From assembly GCA_964637655.1 (NCBI GenBank), contig CAZWUZ010000012.1:1-8670 (forward strand): a DNA stretch of 8,670 bases. Direction: 5' to 3'. Under the pieces are notes generated by a model. That model was not told where the DNA came from. It saw nothing but the letters and a program-made list of their open reading frames with translations, and searched no databases. Every line of letters starts with the position of its first letter. Positions within the stretch are counted from its first letter, which is position 1. Shown here in pieces: positions 1 through 8,594 of this stretch. This stretch comes from CAZWUZ01 sp964637655 [NCBI: uncultured bacterium] (GTDB lineage Bacteria > DAOPZR01). The translations under genes were made by a program, and so were the position numbers.

Positions 1-4
1 TCTT

Positions 5-32
5 CCTCTCCCGCTATGAACAGCGGGCGAGG
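5..32. repeat. Short imperfect hairpin near left edge
   Basis: Two arms of 11 bases (5-15 and 22-32) pair with one mismatch around a six-base loop (atgaac). The core is cccgct / agcggg. Neither strand has a run of T after the stem, so it does not look like a classical Rho-independent terminator. It resembles the GC-rich 'ctctcccgc...gcgggagag' palindromes scattered in many bacterial genomes. It lies about 300 bases past the atpG stop, so it could still protect or end the operon transcript, but that is inference. Confidence 0.45.
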
Positions 33-100
33 GGACAGACGGGCTGAATAGTTGCAACTGCTCTACCGCCGAACGCTTGGCTGCCCGACTTGAACAACAA

Positions 101-299
101 CTGCTTTACCACGGAGCACACGGAGCACACGGAGATTTTCACCGCAGAGCACGCAGAGCACACAGAGAAGTGCAAAACGAGAGAGCATGAGCTCAGCCGG
201 TTGCGGGCAACGCCGCCACGAACATGCATGACAGACAGCAGCACGGGATGATGACTCGTGTGCGCTCCGCGTGCTCCGTGTGCTCCGTGGTGAAAGCAG
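101..299. repeat. Interspersed 'cacggagcaca' repeat, two direct copies and one inverted copy
   Basis: Copy 1 spans about 104-134, copy 2 (more degenerate, gcagagcac units) about 136-170, and an inverted copy about 259-296. Each copy starts with a ttt(c)acc box and then repeats a roughly 9-10 base unit of the type acggagcac. Bases 101-130 are nearly complementary to 270-299 (one extra base in the right arm), so the region could fold into a long stem with a loop of about 140 bases. A smaller echo of the box, gtggtgaaag, occurs at 287-296 and again at 307-316, just before the atpG stop. Read in frame on the minus strand it gives a spurious T-T-E-H-T-E-H peptide, a known kind of misannotated protein. 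The rest of 1-332 shows no gene that I can support. Confidence 0.8.
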
Positions 300-332
300 T
301 GACGCTGTGGTGAAAGTTGTGGCAGGGCGTGG

Positions 333-1229
333 TCATCGGCTGCTTCCGGCTGACAGCGCCTCGAAACCGGCGATCACGTCGAAAAGTTCCTCGTCGATGC
401 CGCTCTGGCGCACCCGATGGAATGACCCGTTGAGGTCCGCCAGCAGTTCGTCGATGTTCTTGTCGGCGCGCTGCATCGCCGCCAGGCGACTCGCATTCTC
501 GCTCGCCAGGGATTCGGCGCACGCCCGGAAAAGCGAAATGAAAAGATATTCGCGAATGAGCGCCCGCAAGGTTGCGGTGCCGCTACTCATGACCTCGGGT
601 ATTTTCTTCGTTGGCCAGGATAATTCAGCCAGTTGGCGTCGCCAGGTTTCGTCCAACGGCAGCAGCCGCTGCTGAACGGACGTATACACCGCCCCGGACA
701 CGGGGCGGTTGTAAAAGAGGTGAAGTTCGGTGTCTGCGTCCGGGCCATGGCGCTTCGCGCTCGCCACGAGAATCTGCCCGACGAGCGGGGTAATGGCCTT
801 GACGGAATTCGGAACGGTAAACAGCCTGACCAGCGGCAGTCCCGCTTCCGCCAAACGCGCATGCACGCGTTCGCCGACGGCCCAGATCTCGGGTGTGCCC
901 GGCAGAGCGGCCAGTGCTTTTATAGCATAATCGGCCACCACCTCATTAAATTGCCCCACCAGTCCCTGGTCGGAACCGAATACGACAGCGCCAATCGCGC
1001 CCGATTCATTTTTATTTTTATGTTCTGCCGCCAGGAGCGCCGCCCCCCTGGCCCGGAAGCAGACGCCCAACCCCAGCTCCACCGTGCGATAGTAGTCGGC
1101 CAGGGCCCGTACCGCATCCTCGTATTGTCCGATGCTCGAGGCGGCTACGGCCTTCATCGTCCGGACGACGGATTGGAGATCCCCGGCGCCCCCGATTTTG
1201 CGCCGCAAACTCGCTGTGGTGTCGCTCAT
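333..1229 (-). CDS. atpG: N-ATPase gamma subunit (F1 central stalk)
   Basis: This 298-residue protein is the rotor shaft of F1: it turns inside the alpha3beta3 head and links catalysis to the c ring. The N-terminal helix (residues 7-33: S-L-R-R-K-I-G-G ... T-M-K-A-V-A-A-S) and the C-terminal helix (about 241-293: [16 protein letters not shown] ... [10 protein letters not shown]) match the paired coiled-coil ends of gamma subunits. The middle has the usual G-S-D-Q-G-L-V-G turn (85-92). Its ATG overlaps the atpA stop as ATGA, so translation is probably coupled. Length is normal. A small K-N-K-N-E-S insert at 71-76 comes from an A/T-rich stretch (about 1006-1025) unlike its GC-rich surroundings. 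It is the last gene of the operon; no delta gene follows. Confidence 0.95.
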   Translation of the reverse strand: MSDTTASLRRKIGGAGDLQSVVRTMKAVAASSIGQYEDAVRALADYYRTVELGLGVCFRARGAALLAAEHKNKNESGAIGAVVFGSDQGLVGQFNEVVADYAIKALAALPGTPEIWAVGERVHARLAEAGLPLVRLFTVPNSVKAITPLVGQILVASAKRHGPDADTELHLFYNRPVSGAVYTSVQQRLLPLDETWRRQLAELSWPTKKIPEVMSSGTATLRALIREYLFISLFRACAESLASENASRLAAMQRADKNIDELLADLNGSFHRVRQSGIDEELFDVIAGFEALSAGSSR

Positions 1230-2893
1230 GACTTCCCGTCGCGAGTCTGATCAGCCGCAGTTTGGACTCCCGGTGCGGATTCGGGTATTGGCTTAGCGTT
1301 GGTTTCAGGTTTGGCATTGATTTTCGGTTCGGCTTTGGTTTCCGGTTCGATTTCGGTTTCGGGTTTTGGTTGGAAGCGGGCAAGCGCGGTGCGGCCGATT
1401 CGGATAATCGATTCACGATCTTCGTCGCTCAATTTGTCGGCTGTATCCAGTCGCTCGCGTACCGCTGCCGGGATATCCGCTGCCGCGTCGTGCAGGGCGT
1501 GCTCGGCTTCCTTCATCTGTGCAAGCGGCACGCGATCGAACAGTTCAGCAATCAACGCCAGGAGTACGGTAATCTGCGCGGGCACGGAGACCGGGGCGAA
1601 TTCGGGCTGCTTGAGGCAGGCGCGGATGCGCCGCCCGTGCTCGATGATCCTGCGGGTGTCTTCATCCAGGCGGGCGCCGAACCGGGAAAAGGTTTCGAGT
1701 TCCTCGAATTGCGCATAGGCGAGCTTGAGGTTGCCCGCCACCGCGCGATAGGCCGCGAGTTGCGCCTTGCCGCCAACGCGTGAAACGGATTTTCCGACAT
1801 CGACAGCGGGCAGCACGCCCGCTTCGAACAGCGTCGGTGAAAGGTAGAGCTGCCCGTCCGTGATGGATATCAAATTGGTCGGGATATAGGCGGAAATGTC
1901 CTGCGCTTCGGTTTCGATGATGGGCAGCGCGGTGAGGGAGCCGCCCCCGCGTTCCTGGCGCAGATGCGTCGCGCGTTCGAGCAGCCGCGAGTGGATATAG
2001 AAGATGTCGCCGGGAAACGCTTCGCGGCCGGGCGGCCGGCGCAGGATGAGCGACAGTTCGCGATAGGCGCGCGCATGGTGGGTGAGGTCGTCGTACACGA
2101 TCAGCACGTCGCGGCCTGCTTCCATGAAATGCTCCGCGATGCTGGTCGCGGCGTACGGCGCGATATAGGCGAGACCCGGCGGGTCGTTGCCTTCGCTGAC
2201 GACGACGACGGTGTAATCCATCGCGCCCTTTTCCCGCAAGGTGGCCACGGCCTTGGCCACGGCGGACGCGCGCTGACCGATGGCGCAATACACGCACAGG
2301 ACATTCTGGCCGCGCTGGTTGAGGATGGTGTCGAGCGCAATGGCGGTCTTGCCCGTCTGGCGGTCGCCGAGAATCAACTCGCGCTGGCCGCGCCCGACGG
2401 GAATGAGCGCGTCGATGACTTTGAGGCCGGTCTGGAGCGGAACCGTGACGGGCGCGCGGTCCATAATGGGCGCGGCGGGGCGCTCGATAGGCAGGCGCTC
2501 ACTGGCGGTCACCGGCCCGCCGCCGTCGAGCGGCCGCCCGAGCGGGTCGATGACGCGGCCCAGCAGGCCCTCGCCCACGGCCACATCCATGACCCGGCCC
2601 GTCCGCAGCACTTCATCGCCCGCATGGAGATGCCAGTATTTGCCGAGCAGCACGACGCCGACTTCATCCGCGTCAACATTGAATGCTATGCCGGGCACAT
2701 CGCCGGGAAACATCACCAATTCCTCAAAACCCAGGCCGGGAAGGCCAGCTACCTTGGCGACGCCGGTGCCGACACTGGTGATTGTGCCCACCTCCCGCAG
2801 CGTCAGTTGCGGCGTGAATGCTTCCCGCACCTGGCTAATTCCCGCAAACGCGCTGTCAAATACGCTTTGTAGACTCCCCGATTCCTTGTTCAT
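1226..2893 (-). CDS. atpA: N-ATPase alpha subunit (non-catalytic nucleotide-binding subunit)
   Basis: The 555-residue protein forms the alpha3beta3 hexamer with beta. Order of parts: beta-barrel domain (about 30-100), nucleotide-binding domain with Walker A G-D-R-Q-T-G-K-T (176-183) and Walker B V-L-I-V-Y-D-D (263-269), the S-V-S-R-V-G-G motif (369-375) whose R372 is the arginine supplied to the neighbouring catalytic site, and a helical C-terminal domain to about 508. The Q in Walker A is typical of alpha subunits and separates it from beta. Residues 509-555 are an added hydrophilic Glu/Pro/Lys-rich tail, encoded at about 1229-1369 by degenerate ggttt/ggttc hexamers, which makes the protein longer than the usual 500-515 residues. 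The start ATG overlaps the atpF stop as ATGA; the stop overlaps atpG in the same way. Confidence 0.97.
   Translation of the reverse strand: MNKESGSLQSVFDSAFAGISQVREAFTPQLTLREVGTITSVGTGVAKVAGLPGLGFEELVMFPGDVPGIAFNVDADEVGVVLLGKYWHLHAGDEVLRTGRVMDVAVGEGLLGRVIDPLGRPLDGGGPVTASERLPIERPAAPIMDRAPVTVPLQTGLKVIDALIPVGRGQRELILGDRQTGKTAIALDTILNQRGQNVLCVYCAIGQRASAVAKAVATLREKGAMDYTVVVVSEGNDPPGLAYIAPYAATSIAEHFMEAGRDVLIVYDDLTHHARAYRELSLILRRPPGREAFPGDIFYIHSRLLERATHLRQERGGGSLTALPIIETEAQDISAYIPTNLISITDGQLYLSPTLFEAGVLPAVDVGKSVSRVGGKAQLAAYRAVAGNLKLAYAQFEELETFSRFGARLDEDTRRIIEHGRRIRACLKQPEFAPVSVPAQITVLLALIAELFDRVPLAQMKEAEHALHDAAADIPAAVRERLDTADKLSDEDRESIIRIGRTALARFQPKPETEIEPETKAEPKINAKPETNAKPIPESAPGVQTAADQTRDGKS
1297..1375 (-). 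repeat. Degenerate hexamer repeat encoding the alpha-subunit tail
   Basis: The plus strand reads as a run of ggttt, ggttc and gattt units about six bases apart. On the coding strand this gives E-P-E-T-K-A-E-P-K and N-A-K-P-E-T type peptides at the end of alpha. The same compositional style recurs in the b tail, which suggests a common origin by short-repeat expansion rather than descent from the ATPase family. Confidence 0.6.
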
Positions 2894-3756
2894 TGGCTAT
2901 CAGTCTCGGCCTTGGGTTCGGCCTTGGGCTCGGCCTTGGGTTCGGCCTTGGGTTCGGCCTTGGGTTCAACCTTCGGTTCAACCTTGGCTTCAGCTTTGTC
3001 ATTCTCTTGCAGAAGTTCAGCGACGCTCTTTTCCATCGATGCCAGATAATCAGCGATGCTCCACGCCACCTTGTGCCCGTGCATGGTGAGTTCAATGCCG
3101 CTGATCTGCTCCGGCGCGGTCTCATAGCGGACATTGACTTCCGCCGCAAAGGTTTCGTTGAGCGCGTTTTGCATGGTCGCGCGCTGTGCCGCCGGGAGGT
3201 CAAACGCGCTGCGCACGCGCACGGGATCTGCTGCCGCCGGCATGGCCGCCGCGAGTTTGGCTTTTAGCGTGTCGTCCACCGCCCGCAGGCGGCGGCTAAA
3301 CTCGTCAACCATGCGTTCTTCCAGACTCGTGGTGGCGAGATCCGTCAGCGCCCGGCGCGCGATGGCAAACACTTCCTGCCTGGTCCTGCGGCTGATGGCC
3401 TGCCTGAGATTATGCGCCTCCTGGCGCAGGGTCTCCTGCCGTTTGCGGCACCACGTCTCCGCCGCCTGGCGCGCTTCGTCAAGCAGCCGCTGCCGTTCGG
3501 TATTTGCCTCGTCCGTCGCTTTCTTCAACAGCGCGGCGCGCTGCCGGTCGAACTCCCCGTTCTTGCGCTTGAACTCTTCGCTTTCCTGCTTTGCTTCGGC
3601 TTTTTTCCTGTCGGCATCCGCGAGTTGTGCGGCAATCCGCTGCTCCCTGGCCGCGATGGCGTCGAGGATGGGCTGATACAGGAAGCGCTTCATCAGCCAC
3701 ACCAGAATGAGGAAATTGACCGCCTGCGCCCCGACGGTGAACCAATCGATGAGCAT
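2890..3756 (-). CDS. atpF: N-ATPase subunit b with delta-like C-terminal region
   Basis: This 288-residue protein is the peripheral stalk that holds F1 to subunit a. Residues 5-25 form one membrane helix ([16 protein letters not shown]), followed by the family's [16 protein letters not shown] segment and a long charged coiled coil (about 30-135). Residues about 140-250 look like the C-terminal part of the F1 delta/OSCP subunit: V-R-V-R-S-A-F-D-L, then [10 protein letters not shown], then [11 protein letters not shown]. That fits the lack of a delta gene in the operon and explains why the protein is far longer than a normal b (about 155-180). Residues 255-284 are an E-P-K-A/V repeat tail. The start lies 3 bases after the atpE stop, with only a weak Shine-Dalgarno (cgggacag); the stop overlaps atpA as ATGA. 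Confidence 0.93.
   Translation of the reverse strand: MLIDWFTVGAQAVNFLILVWLMKRFLYQPILDAIAAREQRIAAQLADADRKKAEAKQESEEFKRKNGEFDRQRAALLKKATDEANTERQRLLDEARQAAETWCRKRQETLRQEAHNLRQAISRRTRQEVFAIARRALTDLATTSLEERMVDEFSRRLRAVDDTLKAKLAAAMPAAADPVRVRSAFDLPAAQRATMQNALNETFAAEVNVRYETAPEQISGIELTMHGHKVAWSIADYLASMEKSVAELLQENDKAEAKVEPKVEPKAEPKAEPKAEPKAEPKAETDSQ
2906..2989 (-). repeat. 12-bp tandem repeat encoding the b-subunit E-P-K-A tail
   Basis: Seven consecutive 12-base units of the form tcggccttgggt (plus strand) are present. The first five are nearly identical and the last two (tcaaccttcggt, tcaaccttggct) have diverged. Each unit is four codons, so changes in copy number would keep the frame. The near identity of the first units points to recent expansion or homogenisation. 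Confidence 0.9.
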
Positions 3757-3759
3757 GGG

Positions 3760-4041
3760 TCACTGTCCCGCAGTCTGGGCGATGGCATGATTCCAGAACG
3801 GGTTGGCGAAGATGAGAATCATCGAGACCACGAAACAGTAGATGGCGGTGGACTCGATCATCGCCAGGCCCACGAACAGGGTCCGGGTGATGGTGGCGGA
3901 GGCGTCGGGCTGCTGCGCCAGGGCGCCGAGGGCCGAGGCGACCGCCCGCCCTTCGCCCAGCGCCGGCATCATGCACCCAATGCCCGTCGTGAAGCCGGTG
4001 GTGACAATTGATGCCACTGCGATAACTGTCATGCTGTCCAT
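3760..4041 (-). CDS. atpE: N-ATPase subunit c (rotor ring)
   Basis: The 93-residue protein is a hairpin of two membrane helices that assembles into the ion-driven ring. Helix 1 is about residues 5-40, with P-A-L-G-E-G (26-31); the polar loop is A-Q-Q-P-D (42-46); helix 2 is about 50-80, with I-E-S-T-A-I-Y (62-68) and the A-N-P-F end. E63 is the main ion-binding carboxylate and S64, T65 and Y68 match the Na+ site of the Ilyobacter c ring. Where that protein has Gln32, this one has E30, giving two carboxylates per site, as I recall for other N-ATPases. The loop has Gln where most c subunits have Arg. I chose the ATG at 4041 because AGGAGG lies four bases before it. An in-frame upstream extension would run into atpB and has no c-like sequence. 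There is a 31-base gap after atpB, the largest between ATPase genes here; it may help boost c synthesis. Confidence 0.96.
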   Translation of the reverse strand: MDSMTVIAVASIVTTGFTTGIGCMMPALGEGRAVASALGALAQQPDASATITRTLFVGLAMIESTAIYCFVVSMILIFANPFWNHAIAQTAGQ

Positions 4042-4072
4042 AATGCCTCCTTTTGCTTGCGGAGTTTGTGCT

Positions 4073-4768
4073 TCACTGGACTGCTTCTGCTGCCGGGCCG
4101 GGCTTATTGACCCGGGTTGCGGCGGCAATGTATACCGCGGCCAGGATGCTGAAGATGTAGGCCTGCACCATGCCGGTGAGCAGACCAAGCAGCGTCATGA
4201 CGATGGGAAAGATAAACGGCGTGATGGTGAGCAGGATCCCGATAATCATTGCCCCGCTCATCATATTGCCGAACAGGCGGACGGCCAGCGCCAGGGTGCG
4301 TGAGATTTCGCTGATGATATTGAACGGCAGCATGATGAACGTCGGCTCGATGTAGGACTTGAGGTAGTTGCCCAGCCCCTGCTCCCTGATGCCGAAGAAT
4401 GGCACGGCCACAAACACGCACAGCGCCAGGGCCGCGGTGGTCGAGAGCGAACCGGTCGGCGGCTCGAAGCCGGGAATAACGGTGCACAGGGCGGAGGCGG
4501 CGACGAACAGGAAGAGCGTTCCCAAAAAGCCGATATATTTCCGCGGCTGGTTCAGACCCACCTCGGTTATTTGTTTCCCGATGCCGGTGACGACGATTTC
4601 CAGCAGGTTCTGCCAGCGGGATCGTTTATGGTCCGCGGTGAGTTTGCGCGTGATGAGTTTCGCCCCGACGGCCAGCACGAGCATCAAGACCCACGTGAAG
4701 ACAATGGTGCCGTTGAGTTTGCAGAAACCGTGCTCCCAGAAAATCATCGTATCGGGACTAAGCCGCAT
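4073..4768 (-). CDS. atpB: N-ATPase subunit a (ion channel)
   Basis: The 231-residue hydrophobic protein forms the two ion half-channels beside the c ring. At least five membrane segments are visible (about 20-40, 78-98, 110-127, 165-190, 192-218). The family signature S-E-I-S-R-T-L-A-L-A-V-R-L-F-G-N-M-M-S-G spans 153-172, and R164 in it corresponds to the essential arginine (E. coli R210). The last helix has G-M-V-Q-A-Y-I-F-S-I-L-A-A-V-Y-I (199-214), again canonical. N-ATPase a subunits are short, as here. Its start overlaps the end of atpR by 11 bases, with AGGAA seven bases upstream of the ATG. Confidence 0.96.
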   Translation of the reverse strand: MRLSPDTMIFWEHGFCKLNGTIVFTWVLMLVLAVGAKLITRKLTADHKRSRWQNLLEIVVTGIGKQITEVGLNQPRKYIGFLGTLFLFVAASALCTVIPGFEPPTGSLSTTAALALCVFVAVPFFGIREQGLGNYLKSYIEPTFIMLPFNIISEISRTLALAVRLFGNMMSGAMIIGILLTITPFIFPIVMTLLGLLTGMVQAYIFSILAAVYIAAATRVNKPGPAAEAVQ

Positions 4769-5072
4769 GGCCGGCTTCCTGTCCCGGGCGGATCAGTATT
4801 TCTTTTACCGGTCGCGTCAGCCACGTCACCGCCAGGCGGGCCATGACAAAGCCCAAAAGACAGACCAGCAACCGCAGCCAATTATGGCCCGCGGCATAAT
4901 ACAACCCGGCCAGGGTCAGGCTCATCCGCAGCAACAGGCTGCCGAAAAACCAGCGCACCGGGCTGGCCGACGCCGTCCCGCGCTGAATAGTCCACCAGAG
5001 GCCGCCGAAAAACATCACCCCGAGCGCAATCCCCGCCGGCAAAGCCAGCGCCAACCGCAACGATTCAGTCAT
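4758..5072 (-). CDS. atpR: N-ATPase accessory membrane protein AtpR
   Basis: About 104 residues with three predicted membrane helices (about 6-27, 38-61 and 64-84). R40 and R49 lie at the start of and inside the second helix (P-V-R-W-F-F-G-S-L-L-L-R-M). AtpR is found only in N-ATPase operons; from memory, a conserved membrane arginine was proposed to meet the c-ring carboxylates during assembly, which fits R49 here. I chose the second of two adjacent ATGs (5072), because GGAGG lies six bases before it but only three before the first (5075). It overlaps the atpQ stop by eight bases. Sequence identity across the family is low, so the call rests on position, size and topology together. Confidence 0.85.
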   Translation of the reverse strand: MTESLRLALALPAGIALGVMFFGGLWWTIQRGTASASPVRWFFGSLLLRMSLTLAGLYYAAGHNWLRLLVCLLGFVMARLAVTWLTRPVKEILIRPGQEAGHAA

Positions 5073-5395
5073 CATGGTCCTCCGCATCCTCATGTATTTT
5101 CCGGTCTTCCTTGTCCACCCAATGCCACGCATTCACACAGCCCAGCGTGAGCCCGACCACCAGCAGCGCCAGCGTCCAGGAGTGGCTGCCGGGATGTTGC
5201 TTGTCCAGCCACATGCCCAGCGCCGTACCGAGCAGCGTCGGCACCACCACCGACCAGCCGATAAGCCCCATCATGCCCAAACCGAACCACACGCCCGGGT
5301 TGGCGTTGCGTCGCGCCTTGAGTTTGCGCGCCGCCTTGGCGCCAACCTCACGGCTGAGCGCCGGCCGGTCATTCGCGGACTTGTTATCAACTTCT

Positions 5396-5403
<8 letters not shown>
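5065..5403 (-). CDS. atpQ: N-ATPase accessory membrane protein AtpQ (AtpI/AtpZ-like)
   Basis: A 112-residue protein with a basic N-terminal region (R-E-V-G-A-K-A-A-R-K-L-K-A-R-R, 18-32), two membrane helices (about 38-60 and 76-95) and an acidic, His-containing end (E-D-A-E-D-H-D-D). The first helix, G-L-G-M-M-G-L-I-G-W-S-V-V-V-P-T-L-L-G, and the following L-G-M-W-L-D-K segment are typical of AtpQ and related AtpI/AtpZ-type proteins, which help assembly or ion uptake. Its ATG overlaps the atpC stop by eight bases and its own stop overlaps the atpR start. The Shine-Dalgarno is weak, so coupling to atpC translation is likely. Confidence 0.88.
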
Positions 5404-7289
<1,886 letters not shown>

Positions 7290-7535
7290 TTATGCCGGTC
7301 CCGATTCCGCCGCCGCCGGTTCCACCAGCCACTGCCGCGCCGCACCGGCGTCCGCATGCTCGGAATAGTTGACCGTTGCGTGCCTGCACGGTTGGCTGAA
7401 CGCTCCCATGCCGCGCTGCCATGTATTCCTCCGTGATGGCGGCGTCGCGTCTTCCCGGCGTACGCAACTGGTCACCCGCCCGCGCAACGTCCCGCGCGAC
7501 CCTGCGGGCCGCCTGCTGCCGCTCCTGACAATCAT
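7290..7535 (-). other. Leader of atpD with competing small reading frames
   Basis: One frame of 81 codons starts with an ATG that overlaps the stop of the LapA-like gene (ATGA) and ends with a TAA directly before the atpD ATG, an ideal layout for coupling. Its first half is Arg-rich and not protein-like; its last 28 residues (T-V-N-Y-S-E-H-A-D-A-G-A-A-R-Q-W-L-V-E-P...) look better. A second frame has an ATG at 7422 with GGAGG five bases upstream and runs 48 codons to 7276, overlapping the atpD start. Its upstream continuation (Q-E-R-Q-Q-A-A-R-R-V-A-R-D-V-A-R-A-G) reads like an amphipathic helix. The segment may be a frameshifted small gene or an untranslated leader. I recognise no family. Confidence 0.3.
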
Positions 7536-7759
7536 GCAGCCGCTTTGGCGGTAGTGCCGGCACGCTGCTTATGCAGGAAATGCGCTGCCAGCAGGCCGGC
7601 CATGAACCCGCCGACGGCAGCCAGGAACAGCAGGACAATGACCGGCGCGTCAAAGGTCAACCAGAGGAAATGTGCCGGAGTCAAGGCGGTGTTCTGCACC
7701 ACCAGCAACACCAGCGCACTGCTGAGCAGCACCAACAGCACAATCTTCACTTTGTTCAT
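7532..7759 (-). CDS. Small LapA/DUF1049-like two-helix membrane protein
   Basis: The 75-residue protein has two membrane helices (about 4-22 and 38-62). The first is followed by V-V-Q-N-T, and the second ends G-G-F-M-A-G-L-L-A-A-H-F-L-H-K-Q-R before a short basic tail. This is the pattern of the LapA (DUF1049) family, which in E. coli acts in control of lipopolysaccharide synthesis together with the TPR protein LapB; no lapB is seen here. The start has AGGAGA eight bases upstream. It sits directly upstream of the N-ATPase on the same strand, so it is likely co-transcribed. Whether it serves the ATPase, for example as an assembly helper, is unknown; the family is broad and short, so exact function is open. 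Confidence 0.75.
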   Translation of the reverse strand: MNKVKIVLLVLLSSALVLLVVQNTALTPAHFLWLTFDAPVIVLLFLAAVGGFMAGLLAAHFLHKQRAGTTAKAAA

Positions 7760-7799
7760 AGCACCCGTCTCCTGTGCACGTCGTTTATGGCCGCCACTT

Positions 7800-8009
7800 T
7801 CAATTGCGGATTGCAGGTCCGTGGGTTGTGCCCCAATGCCCCAGCAGCATGGGCTCCACCTCCGAGAGTTCGAACGATCGCTGCAGCAGCGGGTTGTCGC
7901 AGAGATAGAGTTGGCCGACCGAGAGGTAGTTGGCGGCCCGCCAATAGGCATCCATGCGGCTGAGCAGATCCGGCGTGAGTGTCGCGGCCCCTGGTTCCTG
8001 CTTATGCAT
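7800..8009 (-). pseudogene. Phosphoketolase N-terminal remnant (truncated xylulose-5-P/fructose-6-P phosphoketolase)
   Basis: Residues 11-62 of a 69-residue frame match the start of phosphoketolases: [19 protein letters not shown], then [13 protein letters not shown], then L-L-G-H-W-G-T-T. Full enzymes are about 790-820 residues, use thiamine diphosphate and make acetyl phosphate. Here the frame leaves the family right after G-H-W-G-T-T (base 7824) and stops at 7800; none of the remaining roughly 730 residues appear anywhere in the window. It starts at ATG 8009, 28 bases after the stop of the HEAT-repeat gene, with no good ribosome site. A large internal or 3' deletion is the simplest explanation; the catalytic part is absent, so it cannot be active. 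Confidence 0.85.
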
Positions 8010-8036
8010 CAGTCACCGTTGCCCTTTCCGCCGCTG

Positions 8037-8594
8037 TCATGCGGCGCTCATTGGCGGCGCGGGCACTGCGTTGCCGGCTGCACATTTTTCCTGGATGCGC
8101 TGCAGTATGGTATACGCTGCTATCGTTATCGAGCCAGGCACTGGCGTGGCGCCCAGCGCTTTCCTGAGCGTGGCGAGTTCGGCGCTGAAGCCCTCCGCTT
8201 CCTGATTCCGCAGAACATGGTGTGCGCCCCGGCGCAATACTCCTGATTTCGCCCCGCTCCTGATCAACCGGCGCAATAGTGGTGTCCACGCGGCCATTTT
8301 GAACTGTTGCAGGGCTTCGGCAGCCAGCCAGGTCACGTCGGCGTTGCTGTCTTCGAGCGCTTTCACCAGCACCGGTATCGCTCGCGCATCGCCAATCGCG
8401 CCGAGTGATTTGGCTGCTTCCCAGCGTACCTGGTCCGCGCTGGCATGGCGCAAGGTCCGGACCAGCGCCGGCACGGCGGGTGCACCAAGCCCCACCAGCA
8501 TTTCCCGCGCTTTGAGGCGCACCATGCCGTCAGCGCTGGCCAGCCGATCCATAATGGCTTGCAGTTTTGCCGCAGCCGGTTTCTGCCTGCCCAC
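8037..8594 (-). CDS. HEAT-repeat protein
   Basis: A soluble, all-helical protein of about 185 residues with three to four HEAT repeats. The clearest are A-D-G-M-V-R-L-K-A-R-E-M-L-V-G-L-G-A-P-A-V-P-A-L, then D-Q-V-R-W-E-A-A-K-S-L-G-A-I-G-D-A-R-A, then A-D-V-T-W-L-A-A-E-A-L, followed by V-L-R-R-G-A-H-H-V-L-R. HEAT solenoids bind proteins; no catalytic motif is visible. I prefer the GTG at 8594 because GGAGG lies six bases upstream. An in-frame ATG at 8639 would add 15 residues but lacks a ribosome site. A TACAAT at 8656-8651 resembles a -10 box, but the -35 region is outside the window. The gene runs in the same direction as the ATPase and may be the first of the series in view. Confidence 0.85.
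   Translation of the reverse strand: MGRQKPAAAKLQAIMDRLASADGMVRLKAREMLVGLGAPAVPALVRTLRHASADQVRWEAAKSLGAIGDARAIPVLVKALEDSNADVTWLAAEALQQFKMAAWTPLLRRLIRSGAKSGVLRRGAHHVLRNQEAEGFSAELATLRKALGATPVPGSITIAAYTILQRIQEKCAAGNAVPAPPMSAA

Noticed and set aside
5-32. Rho-independent terminator of the ATPase operon
   Set aside because: The stem is good but no T-run follows on either strand, and it is about 300 bases from atpG.
104-296. Possible CRISPR array
   Set aside because: Units are about 10 bases with no unique spacers of regular length, and one copy is inverted. There are no cas genes.
193-522. A minus-strand frame with a T-T-E-H-T-E-H segment
   Set aside because: It overlaps the end of atpG in another frame, and the odd peptide is just the translated intergenic repeat.
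1964-2872. A 302-codon open frame on the plus strand
   Set aside because: It is antisense to the conserved body of atpA, including Walker A, and shows no recognisable family.
3760-4188. A longer form of subunit c starting at 4188
   Set aside because: The extra 49 residues overlap atpB and have no c-like sequence. The ATG at 4041 has an AGGAGG site and gives the normal c length.
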